Below are positions 12,297 to 23,385 of a stretch of 64,000 nucleotides of DNA, in pieces. The notes under the pieces are model-generated. The model was not told the DNA's origin. It did not search any database and saw only the letters and a list, made by a program, of their open reading frames with translations. The stretch comes from Chromera velia (Eukaryota > Sar > Chromeraceae), in assembly GCA_018398765.1 (NCBI GenBank), contig JAHBMJ010005923.1, positions 35,131-99,130 on the forward strand, in the 5' to 3' direction. The position numbers and the translations under genes were made by a program. The first letter of the stretch is position 1; the number at the start of each line of letters is the position of its first letter.

Positions 12297-12674
12297 ATAT
12301 ATATAAATACGTGAGAAGGGGGGTCCGTGTATGCTGGAAAGCTTTTTCATTTTGGCACTAGCTCTTGCTGCTTGTGTGTTTGAAACAATGAGCCTGCATG
12401 CCCCTATATTCCGGAAAATCAGGACATAATTCATGCATGTAGGTGTGTGTGTATATGTGTGTGTGTATGTATCTATGTGTGTGTGTTTGTGCGTTTGTGT
12501 ATGAGAGAGAGAGAGAGGAAGAGGGAGAGAAAGAGAGAATAACAAAAGTAATGCCAACATGTGGTTCTGCTTCTGGTGACCAGCATGTCTTCGTGAACGT
12601 GTGTTTGTGTGTTTGTGTGTTTGTATGTATATGTGTATGTGTGTGAATATGTATGTATGTGTGTGTGTGTATGT

Positions 12675-12710
<36 letters not shown>

Positions 12711-12870
12711 GGGTGTATGTGTGTATGCTCTCCCCCTCTTAGTCTCCTTCCGTCCCAGCGTTTCTCTGCCTGCTCTTTTCTAGCCGATGTTCCTCTCCTT
12801 CCCCCACCACCACCACACACTCTGTCTGTCTGTCTGTCTGTCTGTCTGTGTGTGTGTATGTGTATGTGTG
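11785..12870. repeat. TG/CA-rich microsatellite zone
   Basis: Five blocks of TGTG/TATG/TCTG repeats (about 11785-11860, 12175-12305, 12440-12500, 12597-12725 and 12815-12872) separated by ordinary sequence. All long ORFs across them are Val/Cys/Met or His/Thr repeats caused by the dinucleotides. I see no gene between them. Confidence 0.85.
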
Positions 12871-12912
12871 TGGTGTGTTTACCTGCATAAGTACATATGT
12901 GCACGCGTGTAA

Positions 12913-14598
12913 AGCTCTAATAACTTGGCTGTGAGAAGGCATTTTTAGCTTGCTGCTGCTGAGCTTGGTAGCAGAGATGAACTGGGTGAAGGCTAGGGTG
13001 AAGGAATCTATATTTTGGAGGGGGTTTTGAGAGTATTGGAAGTAACTGCTGTGAACAAAGAGACTGTAAAGGCTCTCAATTCGCATCAGTGTTTTTCTGA
13101 CTCTGACAAAAACAGTCATGAGAATAAAACAGAGAAGAGGAATTCTAGGGATCAGATGGATGGACTTGATTTCTCTCCTTTCTTTCGTGCTTTTTATTGA
13201 CGTGCCAAGAAAGAAACCAAACGGGTGGAGGCAGAGACTCCAGATCGTGTGTGGGCATGGAGGAAGTAGGTAAGGAGGTTAGAGGCATACGGGATGCATA
13301 GGGAAGTGAGGAAGGCTCATTTGTCTGCATTTGCTTCTTCAGATGCAGCAGTAGACGTATGGGATTTGTATGAGGACGCACTCGATGGAGATCTGCGTGA
13401 GAGCTTTACCCCAACGAAATACCGACGGCAATTCTCGTATAGAGCGAAGGCGATAGAGATGAGTCTCCAGAACAAAAAACTTGCAAAGAGAGTGGAAAAA
13501 GAGGGAGAGAAGGTCTTGAAGGTTTTGAGACAGATGGAGGCAGAGTGGCAAAGAACGTTTGACTTTTTAGACCGCTATGAGGAGTTTGAGGAGGAGAAAG
13601 AAAAAGATAAATGTGCAGCGATTTATGTGAATGAAGAGAATCACGCGAGGTGTTTTCTTTCTCTGTTGATTCTCTGTCTCGAGGCATCTCTTCCGAGTGC
13701 GAAGGGATCGTCTCAGCAAGCAAAGTCCAACTCAGCCAGCAAGCGGCTCCTCCCGCAGAGAGTGATTCTAGAATGGTTCGAGAAGCGAAAGAACCCAAAG
13801 CCTCCTGATGTTAAGTCAGGCTCTGGGGCTGATACTAGACAGGGGAAGCAAGAGCGTTTCCCTTCTTTATCTGATCTTTCCGTTTTCTCTTTATCTCTGT
13901 TTCTCGATGAGCACCTGCAGATCATCCGATGTTTCCCCTATCAGTTGAAGAGACTCACTTCCCACTCAGGGGGGAAAGAAGAGAAGTAGTGCCAGAGTTC
14001 CGATGCTACTGCAAGCTCAGCCTCCACCCATACCCCTGTAGTGCTTCCATGTGAAAGGGGGGGCGGGTATTGTAGACAAGCCAACGGGACGGAGTTTGAT
14101 GGGGAGAGGGAGGGAGAACGGGCAGCCGAGAGGACGTACGTGCCCCTCGCTGCTTGGAAAGATGTAAAGAAAAGAATTCTTTTCAAGTGTGACCACTGCA
14201 AGGCAGAGACAGTTAAGGCGAAGCACTGTAAAGGTTGTAAACTGGCTGTGTACTGTTTAGAATCTCGAGAGTGTCAAAAAACCCACTACTCTCTAAAAGC
14301 GGCCCCTTCCCCCAGTACTACATAGGTAGACGGGAGGGGAGATGAGACAGCAGCCTCCTCTTCCCCGTCTCCCGCCTCTACCGCCCCCCCTCCACTTACA
14401 GAGAAGAAACCCGACCTTTCTGGTGCTGCCCACAAATGCCGTTACCCCCTTCTGCAGGAGCATGTCCTTTGAATTTTGCTCTCTGACTCGCACACCGTCT
14501 GCTATGAAGCGGATAAGGACGGCGTATATATTGATACCGAGGCAGAGGTGCCAGAAGAGGATCTCCCTCACCGCTGTCTTCCTGCTTCAGACAGTTAA
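12913..14598 (+). pseudogene. Degenerate mobile-element-like ORF with MYND-type zinc finger
   Basis: One frame runs from a TAA at 12910 to a TAA at 14596, 561 codons, with no TAA and no frameshift between. It is cut by TAG at 12946, 12994, 13267, 13987 and 14323 and by TGA at 13198 and 14470. The longest piece, ATG 13294 to 13989 (231 aa), is charged and helical. The piece ending at 14325 has CDHC, CKGCKLAVYC and CQKTH spaced like a MYND finger, although the last zinc ligand is not clear. There is no polymerase or protease. It could be a Gag-like or other mobile-element protein, or a dead host gene. Which of these is inference. Confidence 0.5.
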
Positions 14599-14654
14599 GC
14601 ACTTACCCTTTTGGTGCCGCTCGCGGCGCTCCTGTGATAGCATGACTGTGTCAT

Positions 14655-14960
14655 GATCAGGCAGACTACTGGTATGACTTGGTATAAATTTCTATCTGGG
14701 TAAACATCTTTGCAAAACATTAATCACCCCCTCAGGTCCCCCTCTAGGTCTCCCTGTACTAGGTTATGTAGATTGTATACCACAATGATTATGGTCTAAT
14801 GACCAGAATCCTAGCTAGAATCATATAGTCTAGAATGATTAATATGAGTTATTGAACATGTATGATGTTTTAATTATTTTTTAAAATATTTAGAAAAATT
14901 CTAGGAAAAATGAAAAGCTAAAAGGCTAGCTCATCATCATAGAGCTTAACGCTAGCTAGC
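14655..14960. other. AT-rich island
   Basis: A sharply AT-rich, non-coding patch between the degenerate MYND ORF and the alkylglycerol monooxygenase gene. No tRNA, repeat or ORF of note. The rest up to 15542 has ordinary composition and no gene I can support. Confidence 0.6.
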
Positions 14961-15542
14961 TAAAACGGTTTTGAGCCGAAGGAATCATGCTAGCGGCATA
15001 ACATGCACTAGTAGATCATGTGCCTACAGTAATGTGCGCACTCAACATCTGTGCGTACATGGAGGCCGATCGGAAGATCCTGCAAGTGATTAAGTGATAA
15101 GTGATTTAGTGGTGCCTTTGAGCACTGTCGCCGTTTTGTCTTGTGGAGAACTAACTCGCGGACGGAACCAACTCGCGGCATTCCGGTCTTTGGGACCCCG
15201 GCATTTCTTGTGATTCGGGCCAGGAGATGCTGATCACTTTTCTGCGCCGGGGTCCGGGTGGCGGCGTCGCGGCGCATCTGCGCAATACAATTAAGCTCTG
15301 AACCATGCAATGAACTCAACCTCGAATACCTTTACTTCGGCAGCGCAACCGAGCCAAGATTGAGTGAGTTTTCACACACATGCACCCTGCATGACATTCG
15401 CTGGAACCGTCTTTCTCCTGTTTGAGGGGATTTCCGGCAGGTTTCTTCCTACAAGTGGTGTGGATTGCAGGAGACGGCAAAGAAGTCGGCTTTCTGTGGC
15501 GTGCCTTTTTTGAGGGCACACGTGGCTTGGTGGCTGTCCAGA

Positions 15543-17301
15543 ATGTGGGGGCAAGTTGCAGCAGAGAAGTCCTTTGCTCAGGTCTTTCTCGAACGACTCG
15601 GTGTACTCTTTTATATCGTGAAGCCGTTCGATCCAGACACTCCCGTCTCCTCTGGTGAGGAAGCAGAATCTCCGGATTTCATCCAGCAGGCCATCCCTTT
15701 CTTCATCCTTCTCTGTCTTGTTGAAGGAATTGTGGGTGCTGTATGGAGAGGAAAGAGTGTGTATAGATGGAACGACCTTGTGTGCTCGTACGGACTCGGC
15801 CTGCTCCAAACTGTGGTTTCCTTCTTTGTCAAACTGATCCAAGTCCCTCTGTATGTATGGATCTATGAAAACATCCGGTTAGTCTCCTTCGACAGGGGGG
15901 ACGAACAGACGAAGAGTGTGGGAGAGATATGGGGCCTCTGGCTATGGACCATTTTCCTCGTCGACTTCCTCTATTACTGGTTTCACAGGTTTGTTGAAGG
16001 AGGGTGATCCCTTCTCAACTATGCCGTGTCATCCTGTTTTGTCTCCCCCCTTCAAATCTCCCCATTCTGCACCCTTCCTCTGCATGCGTCCCCCCTGGCC
16101 GTTACCCACCACTTCACTCTGCCTTGTACCCCTGCAACATTTCGGGAACTGCACCCAGGCCCTCAATCAGTTGGTGCCCCCTCCCATGCACCAATCGGGA
16201 CCTACAGAGATTCACATAGGTGCCAGCTGAAAGAGTAACTCGAAGGGAAAGAGGAAACCCTGCGACCCTATCTTTTTCGCTGTTTGTGCATGGCTTTATG
16301 CGTTCTCTTTCGCTCTTTGTGCAATGCTGGCTGCACTGCAGATGTTCTCACGAGTTCCAGGGGATGTGGGCAGCCCACAGCGTGCACCACTCAGGCGAGA
16401 CTCTGAATCTCTCCACTGCCCTTAGACAGGGCGCATACCAACCCGTACTAGGCGTACCTTTCGCCCTAGTTTGTGCACTGCTGGGCATTCCCCCCTCAAT
16501 GTACTGCATCCACGGGAGTCTGAACACTCTCGTCCAGTTCTGGATCCACACCGAGCTCGTGTGGCGTCTTCCCTTCGGTCTCGAGTATGTGCTCAACAGT
16601 GCAAGCCACCACAGACTGCACCACCACTACCCAGGAAACTGCAATTACGGCGGGTTCCTGATTGTCTTCGACCGTGTGTTCGGGACGTTTGTGGCCGAGC
16701 TAAAACAGGAAGACGACTATGGGTTGGCAGAACAGATGACGACGTTGAACCCCGTGCTGGTCAACGTGAGGCAGTTTGAGAAATTCCGAAGACGCGTGAA
16801 GGGACGATTCTTTGCTAGAAGAGCCCGTCACCCCTGGCTGTACTTCTCTCTAGGGGATCTGTTCAAACCGCTCCCCCCCCCTCTTCGGACCCTCCCACTG
16901 CGTGTCGGAGGAAAATCTTCGATGGGAGGAGCGGGTTCTTGGACTCAAAAACGGGTCTCCACTCAGCAGAAGGTTCTGGTGAAGGGCGGAAGACGGAGGA
17001 GGAGGTAAAGGAGAAGGTGGGAGAAAACGGTGTGAGCGTTCCGACAAGTCAAAGGGGAAAGGGGGGAAAATCCTTCACAGTCAAAGTCCTTCAACACACA
17101 GCGGCGACTGCGTGTCTCCTGGCGGCACTTGCAGTCCAGTTCTCGATGAAAGGAGCCGATGGTGACTCTATAAAAGAAACCGACGTTCAGTCTGGGGGTG
17201 TCCTCTTCCCCCCGCTTTCGGTCTCTTTTGTCGCACGCGCTCTTGCCATGAGTGGCGTCATTGTAACGCTCTTGTACGTGTCAGGCACTTTTCTCGATTG
17301 A
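15543..17301 (+). CDS. AGMO: Alkylglycerol monooxygenase-like membrane di-iron hydroxylase
   Basis: Family role: pterin-dependent cleavage of alkylglycerol ether lipids in the ER membrane. Exon 1 is 15543-15988 (donor CACAG/GTTTGT). Exon 2 starts at 16342 after CTGCAG. The N-terminus matches the animal enzyme in pattern (LFYIVKPFDP, AIPFFILL). The His boxes are complete: HRCSH (148-152), HSVHH (161-165) and SHHRLHH (near 238), with NLSTALRQ between. The exon 2 frame ends at 17008, but the C-terminal membrane helices lie in another frame up to a TGA at 17299. Either a 65-nt intron (16902-16966, phase 1) or one missing C in a nine-C run at 16873 joins them. The intron model gives 446 aa, close to the 445 aa of the human enzyme as I recall it. 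The fatty-acid hydroxylase superfamily is certain; the AGMO subfamily is likely. Confidence 0.85.
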
Positions 17302-17444
17302 CAGTGGCAAAAGGTCGCTCTCTGCTTTGTGTTTTGACGTTGCTTGCGTGCCTCCCCAATCAAACGGAGACAGAGTCTGCCCTCTCCCTCGTTCTTTCTC
17401 TCTCTCTTTGTGCGCGGGGGCGGGCGGGCACGCGCGCGCGCGTA

Positions 17445-17498
<54 letters not shown>

Positions 17499-18319
17499 TG
17501 TGTGCCCCGTACACTATCTATCTGTACTGTTTGCTCGTCGATGCCGTTTTCGACTTGTTGACTGACATTTGTTAGCGCAGTTTAGTTCAGTAAGCCTTAT
17601 CATTCACGCACGAGCTGCATTGGATTGAATCCCGTCCTTGTGTCAGAGTCCACAGTCAGACAGTCTCAGACTGGAATTCCGGTCCTTCACACGTCTGCAT
17701 TCCTCATGCATGCGTGCATTTGCGAATATTCGTGAAGCAGAGTGCTAGGCAGAGTGTCAAATTAATTTCGATGTCAAATGCGTCTGTATAGTTTCGTCCA
17801 CAGCGAATCGTGACTTTCTGACCGTCACTTTCAATCGTCATTGACCCATTGCGTTCATGCATGCAGTAATGACTATAGCCTGAGAGTAATGGATGTAAAG
17901 GTGTGAAGGTTTGGTATGACGTGCACGCCAGCGTGCACACGTACTGATTGCCGTCGCTTATAGGCCGTTGCTTGTTAAAAAAATAGATTAAAATAGATAT
18001 AAATATATTAAAGTATTATAGAGTATATCAAATCACGTTTTTTGTTTCAAATTGTTTAGGAATCCTAAATGAAAACATCGTTTGATTAAATCGGCTAGTA
18101 CATTGGCAGGCGGATTGATTGCTAGCCAGTGCTAGAATGATGAATTGGTTATTCATTCAGTTATCGATCAATCAGTCAATCAATCAATTAACCGGTCAAT
18201 CAATTATTGGAGTACTTAGTACCGGTTAGTCCTCTCTGAGCGTACATGTCTTCCGCAGCTAGCATTCGCGTGATTATGTCTTGTTTAGGGCTCAAATTAG
18301 CGGGACCTAATAGAGGGTA
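17302..18319. other. Intergenic with TG/GA microsatellite and AT-rich patch
   Basis: A GCGC/TG run followed by a GA run at about 17424-17496. An AT-rich patch with ATCAATC/TCAATCAAT repeats at about 17970-18230. No gene seen. The LTR retrotransposon begins at its right end. Confidence 0.7.
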
Positions 18320-18630
18320 TGTAGCGTAGTGGCTAGCTATACGTTAGCAGACGAAGGCTCATCGAGACAGAGACAGTTAGTCAGACGGAAGGTCTGTCAT
18401 GCTAGGCGTTTGTTGTTATTGGCTCGTTCATTCTGTTTCTGTCAGTCTGACTCTCATGCAACAGAAATACGACTGTTGATTCATGTGGCTAAATCGCATG
18501 CAATGACGTGCGTGCTTACTTTGATCGCAGCCCCGGAACGACATGCACACACACGGGCCGGTTCCATCACAATCGACACGCGAAGGCAGGACGCTCGCTG
18601 ACGCTCGCACCACGACGGGCATACACGTCA
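18320..18630 (-). repeat. 3' LTR
   Basis: A 311-bp terminal repeat, the left copy of the pair, beginning TGTAGCG and ending ACACGTCA on the plus strand. It differs from the right copy at about seven sites, six of them transitions. Confidence 0.9.
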
Positions 18631-19275
18631 TACATGCCCCTCCCCAGAATGATCGTCCTCGATCATTTCCTTTCCTTCATGCAAGCATCGTTCATCCTCG
18701 ATCATGCTTTATTCATTCCTGCCTATACTTGAATGAAATCACATAATGAAATGAGAAGCGAACGGATGCACATCGATCCTCGTAAGACTGACATCGCGGA
18801 GTCAAGAAATCAATTACATCTGCATGAGGATGAAAAATTTTGTTTCACATCCACACACACGCTTCGATCGATCGTCTGGTTCATGAATACATGACATGAA
18901 AGCTGTGGTCACAACTGGACCTGCATGAGCTTACTTGCTTTGTGCATGCGCGCATGACTTCTGGTGGCAACCATGCCAGTCTCTGTAGGGTCAGACTCGC
19001 TCACCCTGTAGCCTCCCTCTCTCCTCTTCCTGGTGGCAATGCATCTGTGCACGCTCATTGCACTATCGACATGAACGACTGATGCTGCTCAATCAATCGT
19101 CCACACTTTGAGTACCGCTGTACAAACACACTGCAAGCTGGTCTTTCTGCGTTTCTTTATAGCTGCTGGTCAGAAGAATTGCCAGCCTTCTCCTTTCTTC
19201 TGTCAAACGCAATCTGACACACTCTTGCTTCCTCCCCTTCCCTTTGCTTCACTCAGTGCACAAACTCCAACGAGA

Positions 19276-20679
19276 TCAACCTAGGGTGGGGTCTGCCTCC
19301 ACTTCCCGCAGCTTATGCAGGAGGGCACCATAGGTTGTCTCCTCTGTCTCCTCTTTCTTACTCTCCGTCTCCTCCTCCTTCTCTGTCTGTCTGGCAGTGA
19401 ATGCGCTTTCGATTTCTGCGATCTGCTGCTTTGTCAATTCGTCCTCCCTCTCCACTCTTCTAGGGCCTGGCATACGACTTTTGACTCCTGTCTGGATCGG
19501 TCTTTCTGTTTGACGGCGGTTGGAGGAATTGGTGAACTCATCTTCCTCTTCGCCGTCTCTGTCCCGTCCCTCACTGCACTCACACCTTTCGATGTGATAC
19601 ATGCCTGAGGGGCGGTGCACCCACTCGTCATCAGACCTCTCTCCTGTGGCACGGACCATCTTCGGCTGCCCCTCTGGCTTCCAGATATCGCTGGTCTCGT
19701 CGGCGTTATGACCAAACGACAGGTATTTCAGCCCTCTGCCATCTGCCCTCTCTCTCGGCTTCTGAATGATGATGATGTCGCGGTCAGGACAGTCTTTTGC
19801 ACCATGACCTGCGTGCAATGTCCTGCAAAGGAAACACCCATAGAACTCCCTGAGGATCTCTTTCTCTTTGTCAGTCAGGGGTGGCAGCTTTCAGATGTTG
19901 TGTTCTCTGCTTCTATTCGTTTGCCCCGGTGCACCGATGTCCATGGGTGCTGGACCAGTGGGATCATGTGTCATATGACCTCCACCAACGGTCACAGGGG
20001 GTGCTTGTGTTAAGGGAAGTGTTTTGGGGTGGGTTGCTGCTGCAGCAAACGAAACAGATGGGTGGGAACCGATCGAGAGTGCTTCAAATGCTGCTCCTAC
20101 TGCTGCCTCGAGGTTTGCGGGTTTCTTTCTCTTCACCTCCTTCTGGACGTCTTCGGGAAGACCCTTCTCGTACTGATATACTTTGTCGCTCATACTCATA
20201 TCAGGGATGAAGAGCATCTTCGAGATAAAGTTGCTCGTGTACGTCTTGAGATCTGTGCCCGACACTCCCACACACTTCATCCTGTCCAGTTCATCTCGGT
20301 GATCATCATGAGTCCGTCTGTCCTGAAAATATGTCAGCAGGACAGTCTGGAGCTCTAACCACGTCGCAGGCGTGTGCCCATTCTTTTTTGCGAGCTTCAC
20401 GGCTTTCACTACATCGCCTTTGAGGTGGCTGTCGGCTACACTGAGCAGCTGCGCATCAGTCATGCCATGGAAGTCGCCGTACTTCTCGCACACCTGGACC
20501 TAATCTTCGAATTCCTCAACTGTTCCAGCATAATCGTAGATTGGTTTGATCGCCTTCGTAAAAGCACTGGAAGAACTGGAATGCAAGTGGCCGAGGATCG
20601 CTCTCAGCTCAGCAATCTCTGCAGCCTGAGCTTGGTACAAGGCTTTCAACTCTTCGAATTCTCTGGTGAAACCTTCCAT
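19276..20679 (-). pseudogene. gag: Gag of the LTR retrotransposon, two in-frame stops
   Basis: One frame of 468 codons from ATG 20679 to TGA 19278-19276, interrupted by TAG at 20502-20500 and TGA at 19893-19891 with no frameshift. The N-terminus is a short coiled coil. The middle is a helical capsid-like domain with the retrotransposon-Gag pattern (QDRRTHDDHRDELDRMK, then YEKGLPEDVQKEV). A zinc knuckle follows (CFLC...HAGHGAKDC). The acidic tail is rich in Glu/Lys. The stops suggest it is inactive unless they are read through. Confidence 0.8.
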
Positions 20680-20723
20680 CTTGACAGAGCAAATTTGGTC
20701 GCAACGAGGCTCCTGCTATTACG

Positions 20724-21034
20724 TGTAGCGTAGTGGCTAGCTATACGTTAGCAGACGAAGGCTCATCGAGATAGAGACAGTTAGTCAGACGGAAGGTCTG
20801 TCATGCTAGGCGTTTGTTGTTATTGGCTCGTGCATTCTGTTTCTGTCAGTCTGACTCTCATGCAACAGAAATACGACTGTTGATTCATGTGGCTAAATCG
20901 CATGCAATGACGCGCGTGCTTACTTTGATCGCGGCCCCGGAACGACATGTACACACACGGGCCGGTTCCATCACAATCGACACGCGAAGGCGGGGCGCTC
21001 GCTGACGCTCGCACCACGACGGGCATACACGTCA
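20724..21034 (-). repeat. 5' LTR
   Basis: The right 311-bp terminal repeat, upstream of gag on the minus strand. It should hold the promoter, but I could not place a TATA box with confidence. It ends at the boundary of an AT-rich patch. Confidence 0.9.
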
Positions 21035-21518
21035 CAGGGTATTTTAATTTAAATTCAATTTATAAAGCTTAATAAAAGTTTGTATAAATTATCCTAAAAT
21101 TTATAGGCTAAAAATTATATCATTCAGTGACATTTACAATTAAATTGATATCCGGGGCTCTCTAGGGGGCTCTATTAGCGGTGGCGACTCCTTGATATAG
21201 CGGGAAAGCCCAGTACAGCGGAATCAATCAATCAATCATGCAATGAATCAATCAATTAATCAAGTTGTCTTCTGTATACAATGTACTAAACATAAAACCT
21301 GAGAGTTGAAACCTGATCAAAAATATTTATTGTTATAGTTTTTTTAAGGCAGTGGACCGGCCGCGGAGGGCACCCAGAACATAAATCCTATCCGTGGTAT
21401 CCTATCCTAATATAAAAACTAAACCTTAACGATATGACATTGATGTCCAATTGAATGCAACTTGAATTTTTGAAATTGTGATTGTAACTAATTGTAACGC
21501 AGATTGTTATGTATATGG
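21035..21518. other. AT-rich island
   Basis: AT-rich non-coding sequence with ATCAATCA-type repeats at about 21220-21265. It resembles the patch left of the LTR element (17970-18319) and may be its other half, split by the insertion. Confidence 0.6.
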
Positions 21519-22715
21519 TTATGTTGTATTTCCCGCTGCAAGAGGCAACCCTTCCTTTATAGCAGCCTTCAGCCTAATACGCTGCCATGTTTCTCTGCGG
21601 TGAGCTCTAGGTGTGATCCATTGCAAGTTTTCCACCACATTGTTTCGAGGGTCGCCATCTTTGTAATCAACCTGTAGAGATTCCTCTCTTTCACCCGCAG
21701 AGACGAGAGCTTTCTTTTCGGTTTGCAGATAAGATTCTGCGACCAGGCGATGCACTCTGAAAGCTCTGCCTTGAAACTTTACAATCATGTACCCATCGGG
21801 CGTCTCTGTCCCCCTTGTTATTCGCACTGCCGTGCTGTGGAATCGTACCCGACCCAAATTTGACAATTCCAAACGCCGAATATTCTGTTCCACATCAGGA
21901 CGCTTGAGAAAGATGATGCGAGACACCCGCTCACCAGTCGCATCTTCAAGCGCGAAGTAAACGGTCTGAAATACCTCCCCTTTCAGTGGTTGAACGCTTT
22001 CTGGATCCCGTTGGAGTTCCCAGCCATTCAAGTGCACAACAGACACGCCCCCTATCAATAAAGCCTGATTCAGCCGTCTGGACCCCACCTTCAGATGCCT
22101 TCGGCAAGCTTCTATGCCAGGGATTGAACGTGTCTCTCCAGTGTGGGAATTTTTCGCAATGAGGAAGATCGTTCGGGAGTTTGGAGGTCGTGAGCTGGGG
22201 AGGGAAGCGACCGTTTTTCTTCGATGTTCTGAAGGGGTGAGCCATTGGAGATTGTTGGCTGCATTATTTTTCTTGTTGCCGTCAATGTGGTCAACGTGCA
22301 GCCGCACGCTTGCACTATGAGGAGCTTTCAGCTTTTCTGCCTTCTGCGCTGTGTGGAAGGTTTCGGCAATCAGAGTATGTATTCTAATGCATTTGCGCTC
22401 GTTGCCAAAAAATGGAGTGGCTGACAGGTAGCCCTTGGAATCTGGGGACCCCCAAGTGATACGTCCGCGCGTATCTTGAACGCGCCCATCCATGCATGCT
22501 TTCCAGTTGCAGAGCGCTCCATTGATGCGAAGAGGGATTGGAACAAATAGAGATGCTTTGATTTCATAATTCGAATTGAGAAAAGTCGAGGAATAAGACG
22601 CTGAATCGGCTACAGAGTTTCGGTTTCGGGTCAGCGTGCCAGACCACCGCCACACAGAAGGGAAAACCGCTTGAGACAAACGCTTACGTGATACATCGAT
22701 AACTCCGCTTAGCAT
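21519..22715 (-). CDS. Intronless protein with two HNH_3 endonuclease modules
   Basis: A 398-aa ORF from an ATG to a TAA, no intron. Two copies of the homing-type layout occur: a GRV/GYL strand region, a conserved His (H113; H322 in VHRLVAES) and a ββα-metal HNH core. Copy 1 (about 70-165) has VDHIDGNKKNN and NLQWLTPSEHRR, so its catalytic His143 and Asn are intact. Copy 2 (about 283-375) has VDYKDGDPRNN and NLQWITPRAHRR: the core His is Tyr351, so it is probably not catalytic. Between them is a NUMOD1-like helix-turn segment (SIPGIEACRRHL). Such proteins are usual in phages, giant viruses and mobile introns, so transfer from a virus is possible. Its cellular role here is unknown. Confidence 0.8.
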   Translation of the reverse strand: MLSGVIDVSRKRLSQAVFPSVWRWSGTLTRNRNSVADSASYSSTFLNSNYEIKASLFVPIPLRINGALCNWKACMDGRVQDTRGRITWGSPDSKGYLSATPFFGNERKCIRIHTLIAETFHTAQKAEKLKAPHSASVRLHVDHIDGNKKNNAANNLQWLTPSEHRRKTVASLPSSRPPNSRTIFLIAKNSHTGETRSIPGIEACRRHLKVGSRRLNQALLIGGVSVVHLNGWELQRDPESVQPLKGEVFQTVYFALEDATGERVSRIIFLKRPDVEQNIRRLELSNLGRVRFHSTAVRITRGTETPDGYMIVKFQGRAFRVHRLVAESYLQTEKKALVSAGEREESLQVDYKDGDPRNNVVENLQWITPRAHRRETWQRIRLKAAIKEGLPLAAGNTT

Positions 22716-23385
22716 TCTTTTGACTGATAGACAAGCAACGAGCGCGTCGACGCAACGCTCTTCTCCTTGCAGGAGAAGCAGATTTTCCTGGAGAGCGTTC
22801 CAGAAAGGGCAACGCTCGATCCTCCTATTTCTTGAGAATGGAGTCCTCCTGTCAAGTACTGTCGAGGTCGTGACGCCACTCTTTCAATGGTGTACAATGG
22901 TGTGTGGCGCACACAGAGTACAAATTATTAAAGCAGTACGTACGATAGCTACTAGAAGTACATGTGCGTCTGTAGCATCTGCAAGAATGTGCAATGATGC
23001 ACGTGTGTACGTCATCGTGGAGTGTATTATATACCATCGTATTGGATCTCAGTGTTGCAGAGTGTTGCAAAGTGTTGCACATGCACGGACTGTATACGGC
23101 TTTTTGCATGCATGGGTCCGCCCCGCGTCATGCACCGTTGCCCTGAATAGGACGGGAGACGGCCGGCCGAGCTAAGCCGAGTTGAACCAAGTTTGTGCAT
23201 ACAGTCCTGTGACTTCAGGCTCTCCAATCCTCCACCGTCAAACATTCTATCGAAAGTAATATCTCTGCCCGAAAAGGCTCACACAACATTGCGTGAAGTC
23301 TGTTGGTGGAAGCAAACCCGATTCGCTTGAGGCAAGAGCGCACAATCACACAAAAACAGCATTCAGTTCAAACGGAGACGGCAAG
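22716..23385. other. Intergenic between HNH gene and msrB
   Basis: The two genes diverge here, so the region should contain both promoters. I see no defensible TATA box or other site. A short repeated GTGTTGCA motif lies at 23051-23080. Confidence 0.5.

Larger units (their letters stand above)
18320..21034 (-). mobile_element. Gag-only LTR retrotransposon, 2.7 kb
   Basis: Two direct repeats of 311 bp (18320-18630 and 20724-21034), both TG...CA, differ at about 7 positions (2.3%). The coding strand is minus, so the right copy is the 5' LTR. A purine tract (GGGGAGGGG) lies just inside the 3' LTR, as expected for plus-strand priming. The outer flanks are GAGGGTA and CAGGGTA, a possible imperfect target-site duplication. 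The interior encodes Gag but there is no room for pol, so it must borrow protease, reverse transcriptase and integrase. I could not identify a convincing primer-binding site. Confidence 0.88.
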
